Below are positions 38,756 to 47,691 of a DNA stretch of 64,000 nt, one piece after another. The stretch lies in the NCBI RefSeq assembly GCF_001557875.1, contig NZ_LNRF01000001.1, positions 620,001-684,000 of the forward strand. Reading direction: 5' to 3'. Each line of letters starts with the position of its first letter. The stretch's first letter is position 1. Both the position numbers and the translations under genes were made by a program. Under the pieces are notes generated by a model that was given only the letters and a program-made list of their open reading frames with translations, had not been told where the DNA came from and did no database searches. The stretch is from Vibrio splendidus. Lineage in GTDB: Bacteria; Pseudomonadota; Gammaproteobacteria; Enterobacterales; Vibrionaceae.

Positions 38756-41286
38756 AACACCTCGCTTTGTAAACTGGATACCACGGGTTTACTGACCAAA
38801 CGCCACAGTGGAATCAAGGTCGCAATCACCGCCACTAAAATGGTGATGGTTGCGATGCTGAGTGCGTCACTCCAATTCCACACATAATTTAAACTCCAAC
38901 CAAAGGCGCGCAGGGTAACGATGTCCGTCAACACATAACCGACCATAGCGCCGAGTGGTAAGGCGATAACCAGAGTGAAGGCGACCAGAACAACGATTTG
39001 CCCGACCACCATCGCCATCAATTTTTTCTGACTAACACCGAGCGCATACAGCCTTGCAATGGCGGCTTTGCGTGCATCGAGCAACATGAAACAGGCGCAG
39101 AACAACCCTATCACCGCCACCATTAAAGTGACGCCATTAAGCGCCCGAGTGATGGCAAAAGTTTGTGAGAATATATCTAAAGCGATCGATTTGATCTGCG
39201 CTTGATCGTAAAGCTGGCTAGGGTGCAAATTGAGTTGTTGGCGTAGCTGTTCGTACACCACTTGTGGGTCGCCAGAGACTTTGATTCCCAAGCTGGTGGG
39301 TAAGTCAGTAAACCCGCTTTCGAGCCATAAATTAGGTGCAAGCAACACTTCGCCATTCGGTGAGCCGTAATCATGGAAAATCGCCCCGACGATGAGTGTT
39401 TTGTCTTGGATCGCGTCGAGCTTGAGTCGGCTTCCAAGGGACAAGCCGAGCTTCACTGCCGTAGGTTCGCTGATCGCCACGAATTCGCCTTGGTAAAAGC
39501 GCGTCCAGAAATCATCAAGGTGGGATTGGAATACCATGGTTTGCTCAAGTGTGTCTTTGTCTTTGGTGCCGAGCAAAGTAGGTAAGCCCTGCAAGTTATC
39601 GTCGACATAATATTGCTTATAAACGGTTTCAACATTTTCAAACTGCTCTAACGCACGTTCCATATTCGCGATTTCACCTTGGGCAGGGCTAACGTAAATG
39701 TCTGCGTGTAAGCGCTGTTCAAGCCATTGTTTTAACGTGGATTCAAAGCTGCCGACTAAGGTATTCATTCCCACATTTGCGGTGACGGCGAGAAGCAACG
39801 CCATCATGGCAAGGGAGAGAGGGGAGATAAGTTCACGCAGCTCAGCGAACAGATATTGTATTAACCCCGATTGGGTGCGTTTTTCGCTCCAGTTCGCTAG
39901 CACGCTGAGTGTTTTGGGCAAATACAAAGGAATCGACACCACTAACACACCGAGCCATGCCATGGTGAAGCGATGATGTTCGCTTAGCCATAACCCTGCT
40001 AACGCGACAATGGTTAATACTGCCCCGATAACAAACAGCGGATTTTCGTTAGACGTTTCCGGCGCTTGATAGAAACCGCCATGGGAAGAGAGGGGTTGTC
40101 GCACTCGCTGTTTAAAGTGCTGCCAACACGCGACAAGCGTTGCGGCCAGCGTGAGTAGCAGTGCCTGCACTAACCATTGCCACTGCCATGTGCCGGGAAG
40201 CAGTGTTGCACCATAAAGTTGCTCAAGCGTTATTGCGACGGTGGGATGTAGCCAATGGCTGAGTTGAATGCCGAGAATGAAACCAAGCGACGCGCCCAGT
40301 GTGGCTAAAACAGTCAGCTCGACTAACAGAGCTGAAAATACGATGCTTGGCGCAATCCCAGCTTGTTGAATTTGTACCAACAGCCGATTACGTTTCAGCA
40401 AGCTGTACTTCACACCGTTGTAAGCGATGAACAGGCCAACTAAAAACGCCAACAAACTCATGGCGGTGAGATTGAGGTGAAAGCTATCGGTAATTGAACC
40501 GAGATCCGTGCTTTGGTTGTTGGATATCCATTGTCCTTGCTCACCAATAAGGCTTTGCCATTTATCCTGAGCATTGCTGTTAGTGTCGCTCTTAGTGTCA
40601 AAAATAGCGATGTAGCTCAGTTGCCCTTGCTTGTTAAGCAGTTGCTGAGCGAACCCAATATCCATCAACATTCGGCTGCCTAGCTGCCATTCATCTGGTA
40701 GCACTACCACTTGAGTGAGCACTTCATCCAAAGTGAGTGCGTCTACTTCTCCCAAGTTCTGGTGTTGTGATTGGCTCATCATCACAATGGGTTCACCCGC
40801 TAAGAGTTTCGGCAAAGGTAAGGAATTGTCGAACAGGGAAATGTTTGGTTCTTTGGTTTGAGCGTTGCTTTGTTCTTCGACGCGAGAGTGGCGAGATCTT
40901 GAAGTGAGAGCGGCGATCAGCTCACTGCCTTGAACTGACCAGCGTCGACCTTGCTCGTCTCTTACTCGCCCTTCTATAACTGGTAGCGCTGCGCTTAATC
41001 CACTTTGTCTTAAGCTGAAGTAGAGCGATTCCGGCAAATAGTTTTGCCCTGCTGGTGGAATGATAAGGTTCTGCGCTTGAGCGCTAAGTTGCTCGGTCGA
41101 TTCTGCATAACTGCGCTTGGCATTGAGGTTGATGGCTTGCACTGCGACAAACAAGGTGACCGCTAACACAATGCCGATCAGAATCGCTGCGGCTTGCAGT
41201 GGTGACTGACGATAGTGTGCTGCGAATAGATTCAGAGTCAGTTTGGTATGGGTGAGCTGGTTCTGAGCGAAGCCAGTTTGCTTCAT
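38752..41286 (-). CDS. ABC transporter permease, FtsX/MacB type
   Basis: This ~844-residue inner-membrane protein has an N-terminal helix (~30-55), a large periplasmic region, a first group of helices (~265-420), further helices mid-protein, a second periplasmic domain, and three C-terminal helices ending in the FtsX pattern. The two FtsX-like repeats match AttF/AttG-like or LolC/E-related permeases fused in one chain. ATG 41286 is used; the longer frame to 41340 overlaps the ATPase gene. It couples with the LolD-like ATPase upstream and the AttH lipoprotein downstream. Export or extraction of a lipid-like molecule is inferred from the family type. Confidence 0.85.
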   Translation of the reverse strand: MKQTGFAQNQLTHTKLTLNLFAAHYRQSPLQAAAILIGIVLAVTLFVAVQAINLNAKRSYAESTEQLSAQAQNLIIPPAGQNYLPESLYFSLRQSGLSAALPVIEGRVRDEQGRRWSVQGSELIAALTSRSRHSRVEEQSNAQTKEPNISLFDNSLPLPKLLAGEPIVMMSQSQHQNLGEVDALTLDEVLTQVVVLPDEWQLGSRMLMDIGFAQQLLNKQGQLSYIAIFDTKSDTNSNAQDKWQSLIGEQGQWISNNQSTDLGSITDSFHLNLTAMSLLAFLVGLFIAYNGVKYSLLKRNRLLVQIQQAGIAPSIVFSALLVELTVLATLGASLGFILGIQLSHWLHPTVAITLEQLYGATLLPGTWQWQWLVQALLLTLAATLVACWQHFKQRVRQPLSSHGGFYQAPETSNENPLFVIGAVLTIVALAGLWLSEHHRFTMAWLGVLVVSIPLYLPKTLSVLANWSEKRTQSGLIQYLFAELRELISPLSLAMMALLLAVTANVGMNTLVGSFESTLKQWLEQRLHADIYVSPAQGEIANMERALEQFENVETVYKQYYVDDNLQGLPTLLGTKDKDTLEQTMVFQSHLDDFWTRFYQGEFVAISEPTAVKLGLSLGSRLKLDAIQDKTLIVGAIFHDYGSPNGEVLLAPNLWLESGFTDLPTSLGIKVSGDPQVVYEQLRQQLNLHPSQLYDQAQIKSIALDIFSQTFAITRALNGVTLMVAVIGLFCACFMLLDARKAAIARLYALGVSQKKLMAMVVGQIVVLVAFTLVIALPLGAMVGYVLTDIVTLRAFGWSLNYVWNWSDALSIATITILVAVIATLIPLWRLVSKPVVSSLQSEVL

Positions 41287-41294
41287 TGGATTAA

Positions 41295-42008
41295 TCACAA
41301 CGCTGCTGCTCTTGGGGTTAGATCCGCATTCCTTAAACAACCATCACCTAACACCAATTTTGTCTGCATAAAGCTGGCACATTCTGGGCTGTGCGTAACC
41401 AAAAGCACCGCAGTGTTGCCTTGCGTAGTGATTTCACTCAGCAGCTTCATTACCTCAATGCCTGCTTTGTGGTCGAGGTTGCCTGTGGGTTCGTCGGCAA
41501 GCAGTAGTTTGGGTTTATGGGCAAGCGCACGCGCTATTGCCACCCGTTGTTGCTGACCGCCAGAGAGTGCGGATACGTGTCTTTCGAGTAGCTCGCTGAT
41601 GCCCAATGCGTCAACTAAATAATCGCACCAGTCGCTCCATTTCTGTTTATTTAAATGAAGAGGGAAGGCGATGTTTTGTTTTACGTTGAGTGGGGTCAAT
41701 AAGTTGAACTGTTGAAAGATAACGCCCAATTTTTGATGACGAAATCGGCTCCATTGTGGATCTTTCCAATTTGATGTGTTCTCGCCATCGAGCCACAATT
41801 CTCCACCAGATAGTTCGCCACCGGATAGAGGTTCAAACCCCGCAATGATATTCAGCAGAGTACTTTTCCCACTGCCACTCGCCCCAGTCAAAGCCACGCT
41901 TGCCCCTGTCGCCAAAGCGAAGTCGACATTGTCCAACACGTGATGGGTATCGTTGCCATCAACAAAGCTTTTGCTGGCATGTGTGAGTGTGACAATTGGG
42001 CTTTCCAT
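41295..42008 (-). CDS. ABC transporter ATP-binding protein, LolD/MacB type
   Basis: This 237-residue ATPase has Walker A GASGSGKST (residues ~40-48), the LolD/MacB-type Q-loop region FQQFNLLTPLNVKQNI, signature [14 protein letters not shown], Walker B LLLADEPTGNLD, and switch VTHSPE. A short insertion GGELSGGELWLDGE repeats GGELSGGEL just before the strand, an odd duplication. It is first in the three-gene operon, with ribosome binding site AGGAGAAG. It powers the 844-residue permease. Confidence 0.92.
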   Translation of the reverse strand: MESPIVTLTHASKSFVDGNDTHHVLDNVDFALATGASVALTGASGSGKSTLLNIIAGFEPLSGGELSGGELWLDGENTSNWKDPQWSRFRHQKLGVIFQQFNLLTPLNVKQNIAFPLHLNKQKWSDWCDYLVDALGISELLERHVSALSGGQQQRVAIARALAHKPKLLLADEPTGNLDHKAGIEVMKLLSEITTQGNTAVLLVTHSPECASFMQTKLVLGDGCLRNADLTPRAAAL

Positions 42009-42599
42009 TTCTTCTCCTTAGAACCAAAAACATAACCAAAAATGACAATCTAAACGTGTCGTTTCTGTTGAACTACCGCAATGGCAACCTCTATAAAACT
42101 GTAGACAACAATTTCAAACAATAGAGCGATTTATATCGAATTATTAATAACTTGTACTTCGAAAAGAGGGAAATAGATCAGTGTGAGGAGGAATACAGGT
42201 GTTAGTGGGAGCTTAGAGTCACCTAGGAGGCTTTTGGGTTTTTCGTCAGATGGTTCGTGACCACGTTTATGAGCAAAAAATCATAGCTCAACTTATTAAA
42301 CGTTTTATTTAAGAAAGTGGGGAGGTTAGAGCTTGTCCTCTAGCTTGCTTTTGCCCCTTTATTAGTTTGCGCAACAGAACGCTGGTAAATCCTGCCAGAA
42401 AATAGCCAGACTTTTATTAATGACAGACCGCGAAACACCGATGCGCGGAATCTCCCAATTCCTAGCATATCGCACTCGTTTTCTCAGATAACATCACTTC
42501 ACATAACTATGCATTGGGTTCGTAATCACTTCGGGCTTCATTGTCTAGAGTTTAACCTGTAAGATATTGATTTATGGTAGTCAGGAGCAAGGTGATTCT
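42009..42599. other. Intergenic region before the metallophosphoesterase
   Basis: These 591 bp lie between divergent transcription units. I see no supported ORF, RNA gene or repeat; promoters for both sides are presumably here. Confidence 0.5.
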
Positions 42600-43349
42600 A
42601 TGGAAAAATATGCAGTGTTATCAGACATACATAGCAATGTATGTGCGCTAAAAGCTGTTGTTGAAGATGCACGGTCAAAGGGAGTGACTAAGTTCGTCAA
42701 CCTTGGAGATATCTTCTATGGGCCACTTGCTCCTAGAGAGACATATGACTACTTATGTGAGCTGGACGCTATCACTATATCTGGAAATCAAGACAGACAA
42801 ATTTACCAATCCTCCGCATCAGAGGTTGCGTCCAATCCTACAATGCAATTCATTCTTGATGAGCTAGGCGAAGCTCCTCTTGAATGGATGAGGGCTCTTC
42901 CATTTGATTTAGAAATAACGGATGAGATTTACGCTTGCCATGGCACACCAGATGATGATCTTATCTATTTATTAGAAGATGTTACCAGCGGACATGCCTC
43001 GGTAAGAACCGAAGTGGAGATTCGTGGACTACTGGGGCAAGTATCCTCAAAAATCATTTTGTGTGGTCATACTCACACACCTCGTTGTGTGGAGCTATCA
43101 ACCGGACAAATAGTAATAAATCCCGGAAGTGTTGGACTACAAGCATATGCAGATGATGAGCCAACTCCTCATATTATGCAGAACTACACACCTAGAGCCT
43201 CTTATGTGATTTTAGAAAAACAAGACAGTGAAGTGTGGGATATTTCATTCTGTAGAGTTAAGTACGACGTAAATACTGCGATTGAGCAAGCCAAAGCAAG
43301 AAACCGCACTGACTGGGTTACATATCTAAAAACTGGTAGGTGTGAATAG
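42600..43349 (+). CDS. Metallophosphoesterase (calcineurin-like)
   Basis: This 249-residue cytosolic phosphoesterase should use two metal ions to hydrolyse a phosphate ester or diester. Metal-ligand motifs are DIHSN (D9, H11), GDIFYGP (D37), GNQD (N63), and the late CGHTHTP. The third motif reads GNQD where most relatives have GNHD/E, so the usual general-acid histidine is replaced by Gln. ATG 42600 has AAGGTG 7 bp upstream. It is monocistronic. Family resembles YfcE/MJ0936-like enzymes; substrate unknown. Somewhat AT-richer than neighbours by eye. Confidence 0.85.
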   Translation: MEKYAVLSDIHSNVCALKAVVEDARSKGVTKFVNLGDIFYGPLAPRETYDYLCELDAITISGNQDRQIYQSSASEVASNPTMQFILDELGEAPLEWMRALPFDLEITDEIYACHGTPDDDLIYLLEDVTSGHASVRTEVEIRGLLGQVSSKIILCGHTHTPRCVELSTGQIVINPGSVGLQAYADDEPTPHIMQNYTPRASYVILEKQDSEVWDISFCRVKYDVNTAIEQAKARNRTDWVTYLKTGRCE

Positions 43350-43490
43350 CCTAGCTGATGCATGTTTGCTATATCTGTAAGCACATTTCAACAGATTGTG
43401 ATTGAATATGCTGTTTCATGAGATATAAATTGATGCTGTAAGCTGGATATGTCGTATAGTTGATGACAGCTTTTATCCATTTCCGTTCAC

Positions 43491-43526
43491 GGACGGCACC
43501 TTATCAAGCGGTGCCGTTCTGTGTTT
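43491..43526 (+). terminator. Terminator of the metallophosphoesterase gene
   Basis: The stem ACGGCACC (43493-43500) / GGTGCCGT (43510-43517), extendable by two outer pairs, is followed by a U-rich stretch. It is ~145 bp past the stop. Confidence 0.6.
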
Positions 43527-43777
43527 TAAAATACCAGAAGTTATCCGAAGGGTAGATTTCTCCCGTTGTTCCAAACTCATTTTTGTCCAGCTATGAGTTA
43601 GTCTTCTTCGCTCTCGTTTCGCTCTCGTTTCAATCCTCGATTTCTGTAATCCAACTTTCTAAGCGAATCACTTTTCTTAAACACGACTGTATTTATTCAA
43701 GGTGATTGGATTATCCCGCCATTCCCATGACTTCTTAGAGCGGTCTTAATATTTCTATTAATAACTATACCTTTAAT

Positions 43778-43805
43778 TTGTTGTTATGTTATAACATAAC
43801 AACAA
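43778..43805. promoter_or_regulatory. Perfect 28-bp palindrome, Zur-like operator
   Basis: TTGTTGTTATGTTA is followed at once by its exact reverse complement, giving a 28-bp palindrome that ends 13 bp before the ATPase start. The centre ATGTTATAACAT resembles binding sites of the zinc regulator Zur (TGTTATA...TATAACA). It does not resemble a Fur box or a cobalamin riboswitch. The position over the promoter fits repression. Regulator identity is inferred. Confidence 0.6.
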
Positions 43806-43818
43806 GTGTTGTTTTTGG

Positions 43819-44652
43819 ATGTTCGGTGGGAATTTGAATAAACCTGTATTGTCTGTGCGCGGGCTCAGCGCTGATGGCTTGGCTAACTGGAGGGCCGTCT
43901 CCGATGTGACATTTGATGTGAACGACGGTGAATGCGTTGCCATCATTGGGCCTAATGGAAGTGGAAAGTCCAGTTTGCTGAAAGGCATTACAGGCGAATA
44001 CAAAGCCGTCGCAGGTGAGTTGATGTTGTCTGGCATTGCACTTGGAAGCCTTGAGCGGCAGCAGATAGCCAAGCAAGTCGCGGTGGTTACTCAACATGAG
44101 CATGTTGATCCTCGTTTGAGTGTTGCTGAGTATGTCGGCTTAGGCCGTGCTCCTCATACGTTTTGTTGTAGTGCAAAAGAGCACAAACGAGCGGTTCAGC
44201 AGGCGATGCAAGATGTTGGGCTTGTTCACAAAAGCCAGCGGTGCTTTGGTGAGCTGTCCGGTGGTGAACAGCAACGTGCAAGTATTGCTCGCGCCTTTGT
44301 ACAAGAGCCTAGGCTTTTACTCTTAGACGAACCCACAAACCACCTTGATCCTCTCGCTCGCCTTGAACTTCTGAGCCTAATTAAACAGCGCGGCATTGCA
44401 TCTGTTGTGGTGCTGCATGATTTACCTTTGGTAGCGCCATTCGCCGACAAAGTCCTGTTGATGTCAGACCAAAAGATGGTGGCGTTCTCAGCCCCAGATA
44501 CCGTGATGCAAGACCGATACATGGTCCCTGTTTTTGGATTGCGCGTCCTCACGTTCAATCATCCTAATCTGTGCAGCACCATCCATCATTTTGAAGCTGC
44601 ATCAACTCACTTAACTCACTCTAATCACTCTTTAATAGGAGCAGCCCAATGA
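43819..44652 (+). CDS. FecE-type ABC transporter ATP-binding protein
   Basis: This 277-residue ATPase of the siderophore/cobalamin/metal class has Walker A GPNGSGKSS (~residues 48-56), signature LSGGEQQRASIARA, Walker B LLLLDEPTNHLDP, and switch VLHDLPLV. The C-terminus is extended and His-rich (SSTIHHFEAASTHLTHSNHS near the end; several His), which could bind metal. ATG 43819 has no Shine-Dalgarno and lies 13 bp after the palindrome, so translation may be leaderless or start at a later codon such as TTG 43834. It overlaps the next gene by ATGA. Confidence 0.88.
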   Translation: MFGGNLNKPVLSVRGLSADGLANWRAVSDVTFDVNDGECVAIIGPNGSGKSSLLKGITGEYKAVAGELMLSGIALGSLERQQIAKQVAVVTQHEHVDPRLSVAEYVGLGRAPHTFCCSAKEHKRAVQQAMQDVGLVHKSQRCFGELSGGEQQRASIARAFVQEPRLLLLDEPTNHLDPLARLELLSLIKQRGIASVVVLHDLPLVAPFADKVLLMSDQKMVAFSAPDTVMQDRYMVPVFGLRVLTFNHPNLCSTIHHFEAASTHLTHSNHSLIGAAQ

Positions 44653-45611
44653 AGTGGCCTGTAATTTCCAGTCTTTTGTTTCTTTTACCTTTCTCTTTTG
44701 CGCATGCGACAAGCACTCAATACCCAGTGACGGTTGATAACTGTGGGAGCCCACTGACCATTGAAAAGCGACCTTCAAGAGCGGTTGTGCACGACATCAA
44801 TATGACCGAGATGGCTTTTGCCCTTGGTCTTCAAAAGGAGATGGTGGGTGTTACGGGCATTACTGGTTGGTACAAGATGTCGAGTTCGTTCGAAGAACGT
44901 TTAGGAGACATTCCTGAGCTCGCACCGAAGTATCCTTCATTAGAAACATTGATTGCTGCTGATGCTGACTTCTTTTTCGCTGGCTGGAATTACGGAATGA
45001 AAGTGGGTGGTGAAGTGACGCCTCAAACACTGAAGCCATGCGGGATTGATACCGTAGTGCTTTCTGAAAGCTGCATTCATACCCAAGGTCAAAAGGAAGG
45101 CGCGACAATGGATCTGCTTTATGGCGACATGCAAAAGTTAGGCGTTATTTTCGACAAGCAAGCAGGAGCCGAGGCTTTGGTAAGCAGCTGGAAAGAGAGA
45201 GTTGAAAAAGTAGCAGAAAAGCAGAAAGCATCAGGTAAGCCGAGTCCAAAAGTGTTCTTGTTTGATTCGGGTGAAGATAAGCCTTTCACCGCCGGTAAGT
45301 ATGGAATGCCAAACGCAATGATTGAAGCTGCTGGTGGCCAAAATATTACAGGCAACATGGAAGCAAGCTGGGCAAGAACCTCTTGGGAGAATGTCGCTCG
45401 TGAAAACCCAGATGTGATTATTCTTCTGGATTACCAATCGGCGAGTGGTGCCGATTCGTTGCAACGTTTCCTAGAAGCCCATCCGTTGATGAAATACACC
45501 AATGCGGTCACTTCTGGTCGTTATGTCAAACTGCGTTATGAGCAACTCACCCCTGGGCCTGCCAATATCGATGCTATTGAGAAACTTGCAGAGGCGTTCG
45601 TTTCTGAGTGA
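44649..45611 (+). CDS. Periplasmic binding protein, FecB/BtuF type
   Basis: This 320-residue binding protein has a Sec signal (MKWPVISSLLFLLPFSFAHA) and a two-lobed class III helical-linker fold: first lobe with VVHDINMTEMAFALGL and LETLIAADADFFFAGW, second with KPFTAGKYGMPNAMIEAAGG and ENPDVIILLDY. Such proteins bind siderophores, haem, cobalamin or metal complexes. Cysteines at DNCG, KPCG and ESCIH are unusual in this fold and could form disulfides. The ribosome binding site AGGAG lies inside the ATPase gene. The ligand is unknown; a zinc complex is suggested by the operator. Confidence 0.88.
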   Translation: MKWPVISSLLFLLPFSFAHATSTQYPVTVDNCGSPLTIEKRPSRAVVHDINMTEMAFALGLQKEMVGVTGITGWYKMSSSFEERLGDIPELAPKYPSLETLIAADADFFFAGWNYGMKVGGEVTPQTLKPCGIDTVVLSESCIHTQGQKEGATMDLLYGDMQKLGVIFDKQAGAEALVSSWKERVEKVAEKQKASGKPSPKVFLFDSGEDKPFTAGKYGMPNAMIEAAGGQNITGNMEASWARTSWENVARENPDVIILLDYQSASGADSLQRFLEAHPLMKYTNAVTSGRYVKLRYEQLTPGPANIDAIEKLAEAFVSE

Positions 45612-45661
45612 TCGGGAGAGTTGTTAGATGAAAGCTTGTTATTGATAAGAGTAGTAGTCCT

Positions 45662-46660
45662 TTGATTTTATGCGATAAATATCGAGCAGCATGGCTAACA
45701 GGTATCACCGCCATGCTACTCGCCTTCATGATGAGTTTACAATTTGGTTCAGTTCCTTTGTCTTTTAAGGAAGTGATTGTAGGGCTGAGCTCTTTCACTG
45801 ATCCAATGCCGGATATGACCAGTCGAATACTGATCGATCTAAGGTTGCCGAGAGCATTGTTAGCGGTTATCGCGGGTGCAGGGCTGGCGATGGTTGGCGC
45901 GTTACTTCAAACCTCGACACGAAATGATCTGGCGGATCCGTTTCTGTTTGGCTTGTCATCTGGCGCGTCTGCTGGTGCCGTGTTGGTGATCACCAAAGTG
46001 GGAGACGCTCTGGGTGTTTGGTCACTCCCACTAGCAGCATTCTCGGGTGGTATTGTGTCGGCGACCGCTGTTCTGATTCTGTTTTCGATGCAGAAGAAAA
46101 AGGGCAATGACAATTTGATCTTGTGTGGTTTGGCGATCTCATTTCTATTCGGAGCCATCACCAGTTTTTTGATCTATTCAGGCGACCAGAGAGCGGCGAG
46201 TTCGATTTTGTTCTGGACGATGGGGGGCTTAGGGCTCGCGCGTTGGGATAATTTGATTTTTGCCTTGGCGGGCGTGTTGTGTCTGATTGTGTTAATTTTC
46301 AAGCGTTATCGCGAGCTCGATACTTTGTTAGTGAGTGAACAGACGACAAGCTCATTGGGGATCAACGTACACCGCCTACAAAGCGAGATTTTTCTTTGTT
46401 GTGCGTTTTGCACTGCGTCGATTGTATCGATGACCGGAGTGGTCGGTTTTATTGGCTTGATGGTTCCCCACTTAGTACGACCATTTTCAGGTGTCACTCA
46501 CAAGCGAGCTCTGCCTTTGGTTGCTTTGTGGGGCGCGGTACTTTTACTGTTTGGGGACGTGATTAGCCGAACCATATTAGCGCCACAAGAACTGCCTGTA
46601 GGTATTGTGACGGCAGCGCTTGGCGGGTTATTCGTTTTGTATCTTGTTTGGCGTAAATAG
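45662..46660 (+). CDS. FecCD/BtuC-type ABC transporter permease
   Basis: This ~332-residue permease has about ten membrane helices, the FecCD motif RLPRALLAVIAGAGLAMVGALLQT (shown in part: RLPRALLAVIAGAGLA), the coupling segment with LGIN(V)HRLQ, and the late GFIGLMVPHLVRP signature. It pairs with the binding protein and ATPase upstream. No ATG is available near the N-terminus: the stop at 45629-45631 is followed by only TTG 45662 as plausible start. Gap to the binding-protein gene is 50 bp. No TonB-dependent receptor gene is adjacent. Confidence 0.88.
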   Translation: MILCDKYRAAWLTGITAMLLAFMMSLQFGSVPLSFKEVIVGLSSFTDPMPDMTSRILIDLRLPRALLAVIAGAGLAMVGALLQTSTRNDLADPFLFGLSSGASAGAVLVITKVGDALGVWSLPLAAFSGGIVSATAVLILFSMQKKKGNDNLILCGLAISFLFGAITSFLIYSGDQRAASSILFWTMGGLGLARWDNLIFALAGVLCLIVLIFKRYRELDTLLVSEQTTSSLGINVHRLQSEIFLCCAFCTASIVSMTGVVGFIGLMVPHLVRPFSGVTHKRALPLVALWGAVLLLFGDVISRTILAPQELPVGIVTAALGGLFVLYLVWRK

Positions 46661-46681
46661 TGTGTGCTCAATTCCACCAAA

Positions 46682-47671
46682 CTATAGAGGCAGCAAGATG
46701 ATCTTGCCGTTCAAGCGTGTGGTTTTCGATTCAATGAGATCAATCGCGGTTTGCACTTCATCGAATGGCAGATAGCGGTCGACGTCGAGCTGAATGTCGT
46801 TTGTGATGAAGTGATCTAGCATGGTCGTGAATTTATCACGGCGAACATCTTTACCTTCTGCTTCTTCCCAATAACGTAAGAAGAAGGTGCTGAAATCGAT
46901 GTGTTGGCTTTTCGCGTACTCAAAGAAGCGTGGCTCGTAAAAATCCAGAGACAGCGTCCCATAGTTGATAAAACGCCCATTATTGCCAAGGGTGTGAATA
47001 AGATCGGTTCCGGGTGAACCGCCAATTGCATCAAAGGCGACGGTTGGAGTAGGCAAGCCTAAGGCCTTAATTTGATTAACTAAATCATCGTTTGCATCTA
47101 ATACCCAGCTTGTGGCAGTTGGGTATCGTTTCGGCTGTGATGTAACAACAATGATGTTGAAGCCGAGCGATGCTGATAACTGGGAGAAGATCTTACCGAT
47201 GGCAGAGTTGCCTGCGTTGATGATTAACACATCTTCTTGGGTTAGCTTGGCTACTTCTGTCGTCAGTACCCATGCGGTTAGCGCATTAATGTACAACTGA
47301 CAGGCGTAGCCATTATCTAAATACTGAGGAATTTGGAACAGGTCATCTGGTGATACATCGACATAGTTCTGCCATGTCCCACTAGTAGCCACGAGCACGC
47401 GCTGGTTTAAAGCAAACTCAGCATTGCTGGACTCTACAACCCTTCCTACCGCTTCAAATCCCGGAACTCTCGGCGGTTGGTGGCTGTGTTTGTATTGCCC
47501 AACACCATAAATAGACAACAGATCACTAGGGTTGATGTTGGTCGCTTCAATTTGTACTCGAACCTTGCCTCTAGTAAGCGTTCCTAAAGTGGCATGTTCT
47601 AGCTTGAGAGACTCTTTCGGCTGACCGAAACGGAACTGGCTAATTTGGGTATTTTGCTTAGTGTCAGTCAT
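46682..47671 (-). CDS. MDR family NAD(P)H-dependent quinone/enoyl reductase
   Basis: This 329-residue medium-chain reductase/dehydrogenase has the GroES-like domain (PGFEAVGRVV, residues ~70-79) and a Rossmann domain with INAGNSAIGKIFSQLSASLGF as the dinucleotide loop. Zinc-binding cysteines are lacking, as in quinone oxidoreductases and trans-2-enoyl-CoA reductases. It lies 20 bp after the PhyH gene in the same direction, so the two likely form an operon. It is convergent with the FecCD permease, 21 bp apart. Substrate unknown. Confidence 0.87.
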   Translation of the reverse strand: MTDTKQNTQISQFRFGQPKESLKLEHATLGTLTRGKVRVQIEATNINPSDLLSIYGVGQYKHSHQPPRVPGFEAVGRVVESSNAEFALNQRVLVATSGTWQNYVDVSPDDLFQIPQYLDNGYACQLYINALTAWVLTTEVAKLTQEDVLIINAGNSAIGKIFSQLSASLGFNIIVVTSQPKRYPTATSWVLDANDDLVNQIKALGLPTPTVAFDAIGGSPGTDLIHTLGNNGRFINYGTLSLDFYEPRFFEYAKSQHIDFSTFFLRYWEEAEGKDVRRDKFTTMLDHFITNDIQLDVDRYLPFDEVQTAIDLIESKTTRLNGKIILLPL

Positions 47672-47691
47672 CGTTCGGGTACCTTTATGGA

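Larger units (their letters stand above)
43350..43818. other. Intergenic region before the FecBCDE-type importer
   Basis: These 469 bp contain the terminator at 43491-43526 and the palindrome at 43778-43805. A direct duplication of CGCTCTCGTTT occurs near 43611-43630. No ORF is supported. Confidence 0.6.
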
